Shown here: one piece after another, positions 41,150 to 43,260 of the stretch
Layout: every line of letters begins with the position of its first letter
How positions within the stretch are numbered: the first letter of the stretch is position 1
Origin: an uncultured Blautia sp.
Lineage (GTDB): Bacteria; Bacillota; Clostridia; Lachnospirales; Lachnospiraceae
Reading direction: 5' to 3'
DNA length: 43,260 nucleotides
Assembly (NCBI GenBank): GCA_900542045.1
Contig: UQMI01000030.1
Span: 1-43,260 of the forward strand
Notes under the pieces: model-generated
The model's input: only the letters and a program-made list of their open reading frames with translations
The model's database searches: none
Told to the model about the DNA's origin: nothing
Position numbers and translations under genes: made by a program

Positions 41150-42730
41150 ATGGCAAAGAAAATACTCACTTACCAGGAATTGCAAAAAGAAATGCTGACA
41201 GGCATCTCTGCGCTGGCAGATACCGTGAGATCCTCTCTGGGTCCTGCAGGAAGAAATACGGTCCTGCACCGCCCGCCGGCACCTCCTTTTTTCTCCAGTG
41301 AAGGCGCTTCCATTGCAGAAGAAATCTCTCTGGAAAACCGTACTGCAGATATGGGGATCCGGGTCATCCGGGAAGCTGCTTCCCGTACAAGGGCACTGGC
41401 CGGCGACGGATCTGCCACCGCCATCATCCTGGCTCATTTTCTCCTGCAGGAAGGATATCGAAACATCGCTGCAGGTGCAAATCCCATGGAATTGCGCAAA
41501 GGCATACAGGGCGCGGCACAGCTTGCAGCCGCATCGATCCAGAGACTTTCCCGGCCTGTGAAGACCAGAGAAGCAATAGAGCAGATCGCTGCTTCCGCCT
41601 CTTCAGATCCCCATATAGCCGCTCTTATCGCAGATGCGCTGGAGCAGGTGGAACCAGATGGAATGATCACAGTGGAAGAATCCGGAACCCTTGACACAGT
41701 TCTTTCTGTCGAACCGGGAATGCAGTTTCAAAGAGGCTATCTCACTCCGGAAATGATCACCGATCCGAACACCAGAAGCGTGGAATTTTCTCACCCCTAT
41801 CTTCTAATCACAGACGAAAAGATCACCAGCGCCAGACGCCTTCTTCCGCTCCTGGAACAGATCGCCGGCCAGTCCCGCCCTCTTCTGATCATTGCAGATG
41901 GACTGGAGCAGGAAGCCCGCGCTCTTGTCCTGACGAATATCCAGCAAGGCATTCTCAGGGCTGCAGCCGTCAATGCCCCCGCTTATGGCGACGGCCGAAG
42001 AGCAAGGCTGGAAGATCTGGCCATCTTTACCGGCGGCACATTTGTCAGTGAAGAAAACGGAATATCTCTTCCCAATGCAACCCTTTCCATGCTTGGAAGC
42101 GCCGACTCTGTCCGGATAACCCGGAATACCACTTCCATCTCCGGCGGAAAAGGCGACCCGGAAACCATCCGGATCCGAAGAGCCATTCTGAAAAAAAGAA
42201 TCCAGGAAACCAGCTACGACTTTGAACGTGAGCAGGCCAGAGAACGTCTGTCCAAACTGTCCGGCGGTGCGGCAGTCATCCGCATCGGCGCACCGTCTGC
42301 GTCTGAAGCAGCTGAACAAAAGCTTCTGGCGGAGAGTGCCCTTCGGGCAGTACGGGCAGCCGCAAAGGAAGGCATTGTTCCCGGCGGCGGTGTCGTATAT
42401 CTCTGCGTCCAGCCGGCCATACAGGCCTATCTCTCCACCCTTCAGGGCGACCGGAAAACCGGTGCCGGGCTACTGCTTCGTGCTCTGGAACAGCCGCTGC
42501 TCCAGCTTGCAGAAAATGCAGGACAAAGGGGAGCCGCTGTGCTGGGAAAGATCCGGTGTCTTCCCCCAGGAACCGGTTACGATGTACAAATCGGCCAATA
42601 TGTTCCCATGCTGGAAGCCGGTATCGCCGATCCCGCCATGGTCAGCCGGATCGCTCTGCAGAGCGCAGTTTCTGCCAGCACAATTCTACTGACTGCAGGA
42701 GCCGGTGCATCGGAAATCCTTTCCCAATAA
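41150..42730 (+). CDS. Divergent GroEL/Cpn60 paralogue with altered ATPase and substrate sites
   Basis: A 526-residue chaperonin-60 relative, aligned end to end with GroEL. SLGPAGRNTVL and GDGSAT (Asp86, equivalent to Asp87) mark the nucleotide pocket, GMQFQRGYLTP and RPLLIIADGLEQEA the apical domain, and EGIVPGGGVVYL the return to the equatorial domain. Key changes, in E. coli numbering: the KDG loop is SEG (Asp52 to Glu51 here), the TTT of GDGTTT is SAT, and Asp398 is Ser396. In the apical binding face Tyr203 is Glu201, Phe204 is Met202, Leu259 is Arg257 and Val264 is Thr262. The GGM tail is absent, and no groES is near. An AAGGA site precedes the ATG. It is divergent to the SDR operon. Confidence 0.85.
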   Translation: MAKKILTYQELQKEMLTGISALADTVRSSLGPAGRNTVLHRPPAPPFFSSEGASIAEEISLENRTADMGIRVIREAASRTRALAGDGSATAIILAHFLLQEGYRNIAAGANPMELRKGIQGAAQLAAASIQRLSRPVKTREAIEQIAASASSDPHIAALIADALEQVEPDGMITVEESGTLDTVLSVEPGMQFQRGYLTPEMITDPNTRSVEFSHPYLLITDEKITSARRLLPLLEQIAGQSRPLLIIADGLEQEARALVLTNIQQGILRAAAVNAPAYGDGRRARLEDLAIFTGGTFVSEENGISLPNATLSMLGSADSVRITRNTTSISGGKGDPETIRIRRAILKKRIQETSYDFEREQARERLSKLSGGAAVIRIGAPSASEAAEQKLLAESALRAVRAAAKEGIVPGGGVVYLCVQPAIQAYLSTLQGDRKTGAGLLLRALEQPLLQLAENAGQRGAAVLGKIRCLPPGTGYDVQIGQYVPMLEAGIADPAMVSRIALQSAVSASTILLTAGAGASEILSQ

Positions 42731-42766
42731 TATACAGAAACACAGAATTGATCCATTCCAGGTAGT
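42731..42766. other. Short spacer after the GroEL paralogue
   Basis: No terminator is visible between the stop codon and the probable edge of the insertion element. The last unit-like sequence is TCCATTCCAGGTAGTGTC. Confidence 0.4.
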
Positions 42767-42787
42767 GTCAAGTAATCTATGAAAAAC

Positions 42788-42971
42788 TGAGCCGAAAAAA
42801 CAGGCTCAATAGAACCTTGAAAATTGCAGATATCGATGTCGAAAAGCTCTCCGAGGGCTTAGGGCGCTGCCCTAAGAAGCCGCAAGGGACCAGTCCCTTG
42901 ACCCAACAGCGGGCTCTGCCCGAACCCGTCCTCGCCGAAAGGCAGGAAAAGGGCGCAATTGCCCCCCTTTT
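42788..42971. repeat. Array of six consecutive hairpins
   Basis: In order: TGAGCC/GGCTCA (42788-42808); CTTAGGGC/GCCCTAAG (42858-42876); CAAGGGAC/GTCCCTTG (42883-42900); CGGGC/GCCCG (42910-42922); CCT-GCC/GGC-AGG with a GAAA loop and one bulge (42930-42946); AAAAGGG/CCCTTTT (42947-42971). The last five are almost back to back. Outside them, CAATAGAACC (42807-42816) is the reverse complement of GGTTCTATTG (43064-43073), so the whole segment could fold as one structured RNA or DNA. Confidence 0.7.
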
Positions 42972-43066
42972 CTGCTGGAGAGGATGCTCCGTGAGCCTTA
43001 TGTCAATAGACTTTCGCGGCATATCCTCACAGACGGCTGTGCCGCCTGCTCCGGTATTCCACGGTT

Positions 43067-43260
43067 CTATTGACAACAGCTCCGCTCCAATCCGGCAGTT
43101 CCGGTTTTCTGCATGTTCAGGATGGTCTGCTGGCCAAGGAAGATAAGCAGCTGCCACTTGCCCGGCATGTTGTCGGCACCCTGGAGCATTTCCACTTCGT
43201 TAAGGACTTTGTATTTATTGTGTTTGTGCGGGCGCAGGAAGTTGTAGTAGGCAACCCAGA
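43067..43260 (-). CDS. DDE transposase, C-terminal end (runs off the window)
   Basis: A 63-codon partial frame on the minus strand, open at the window edge and ending at TAG (43067-43069). It reads WVAYYNFLRPHKHNKYKVLN and then EVEMLQGADNMPGKWQLLIFLGQ. YYNFLRPHK is the last conserved helix of rve/DDE-type transposases (the region that follows the catalytic glutamate, as in IS6/IS240-like and related elements). The catalytic residues lie outside the window. The exact IS family is uncertain. It points towards the GroEL paralogue, with the hairpin array between. Confidence 0.65.
   Translation of the reverse strand, partial: WVAYYNFLRPHKHNKYKVLNEVEMLQGADNMPGKWQLLIFLGQQTILNMQKTGTAGLERSCCQ

Larger units (their letters stand above)
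42767..43260 (-). mobile_element. End of an insertion element (partial)
   Basis: From about GGTAGTGTCAAGTAATC to the window end, composition changes sharply to GC-rich hairpins followed by a transposase end. The left edge is placed at GGTAGTGTCA as a possible terminal repeat, since many IS termini read TGACACTACC in reverse; the other terminus is outside the window, so the repeat cannot be confirmed. Confidence 0.6.

Noticed and set aside
41150..42730. Housekeeping groEL
   Set aside because: Catalytic and apical residues are changed, the GGM tail and groES are missing, and there is no heat-shock operator.
1..43260. CRISPR array, tRNA or rRNA genes
   Set aside because: No regularly spaced repeats and no cloverleaf or rRNA landmark was found on reading; a tRNA scan would be decisive.

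Overview
The window looks like chromosome from a gut Clostridium of the Lachnospiraceae type. This rests on the gene families present (GH94 phosphorylases, a giant double 2-hydroxyacyl-CoA dehydratase activase, DUF1538/PII, MATE exporters, a Fe-S aldo/keto reductase), on strong AGGAGG-type ribosome sites, on a Gram-positive CGAAC-N4-GTTC LexA box, and on SbcCD and FabH of clostridial type. No rRNA, tRNA or CRISPR array was seen. The species cannot be fixed by reading alone.

Layout. 1-5.3 kb: two tandem GH94 glycoside phosphorylases, then a convergent AraC regulator. 6.2-8.4 kb: a decayed stretch with a trpA tail, a MerR-like and a LysR regulator, and a shortened flavin-reductase remnant. 8.6-10.4 kb: an ACT-domain protein and phenylacetate-CoA ligase. 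10.5-18 kb: housekeeping and repair (sbcDC, fabH with a palindromic operator candidate, dinB under a LexA box with an unknown small gene behind it, a cytidylate-kinase-like protein). 18.2-19.1 kb: an orphan HicB-like protein and an unknown 158-aa protein on the plus strand. 19.3-26.4 kb, minus strand: an aldo/keto reductase with a terminator-like hairpin in its leader, then a probable operon DUF1538 - tandem PII - Cache/GGDEF/EAL - MATE. 26.9-31.3 kb: the 1466-aa activase. 31.5-38.1 kb: MATE, P-type ATPase, histidine kinase, response regulator, a SRAP remnant and DUF2284, all on the minus strand.

The most unusual part is 38.2-42.7 kb. Four minus-strand genes (an SDR oxidoreductase, a 71-aa helical protein, a stand-alone trigger-factor C-domain, and a PanB-like barrel lacking several catalytic residues) face a divergently transcribed GroEL paralogue whose ATPase and substrate-binding residues are altered. 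Two chaperone-derived proteins thus sit beside two enzymes, one of them catalytically reworked. I know of no described system with this composition. The most economical reading is a dedicated folding/assembly module for an uncharacterised enzyme pair, but this is inference.

The right end (about 42.76 kb onward) is the end of an insertion element. It carries the C-terminus of a DDE transposase on the minus strand and a string of about six consecutive hairpins between that gene and the GroEL paralogue.
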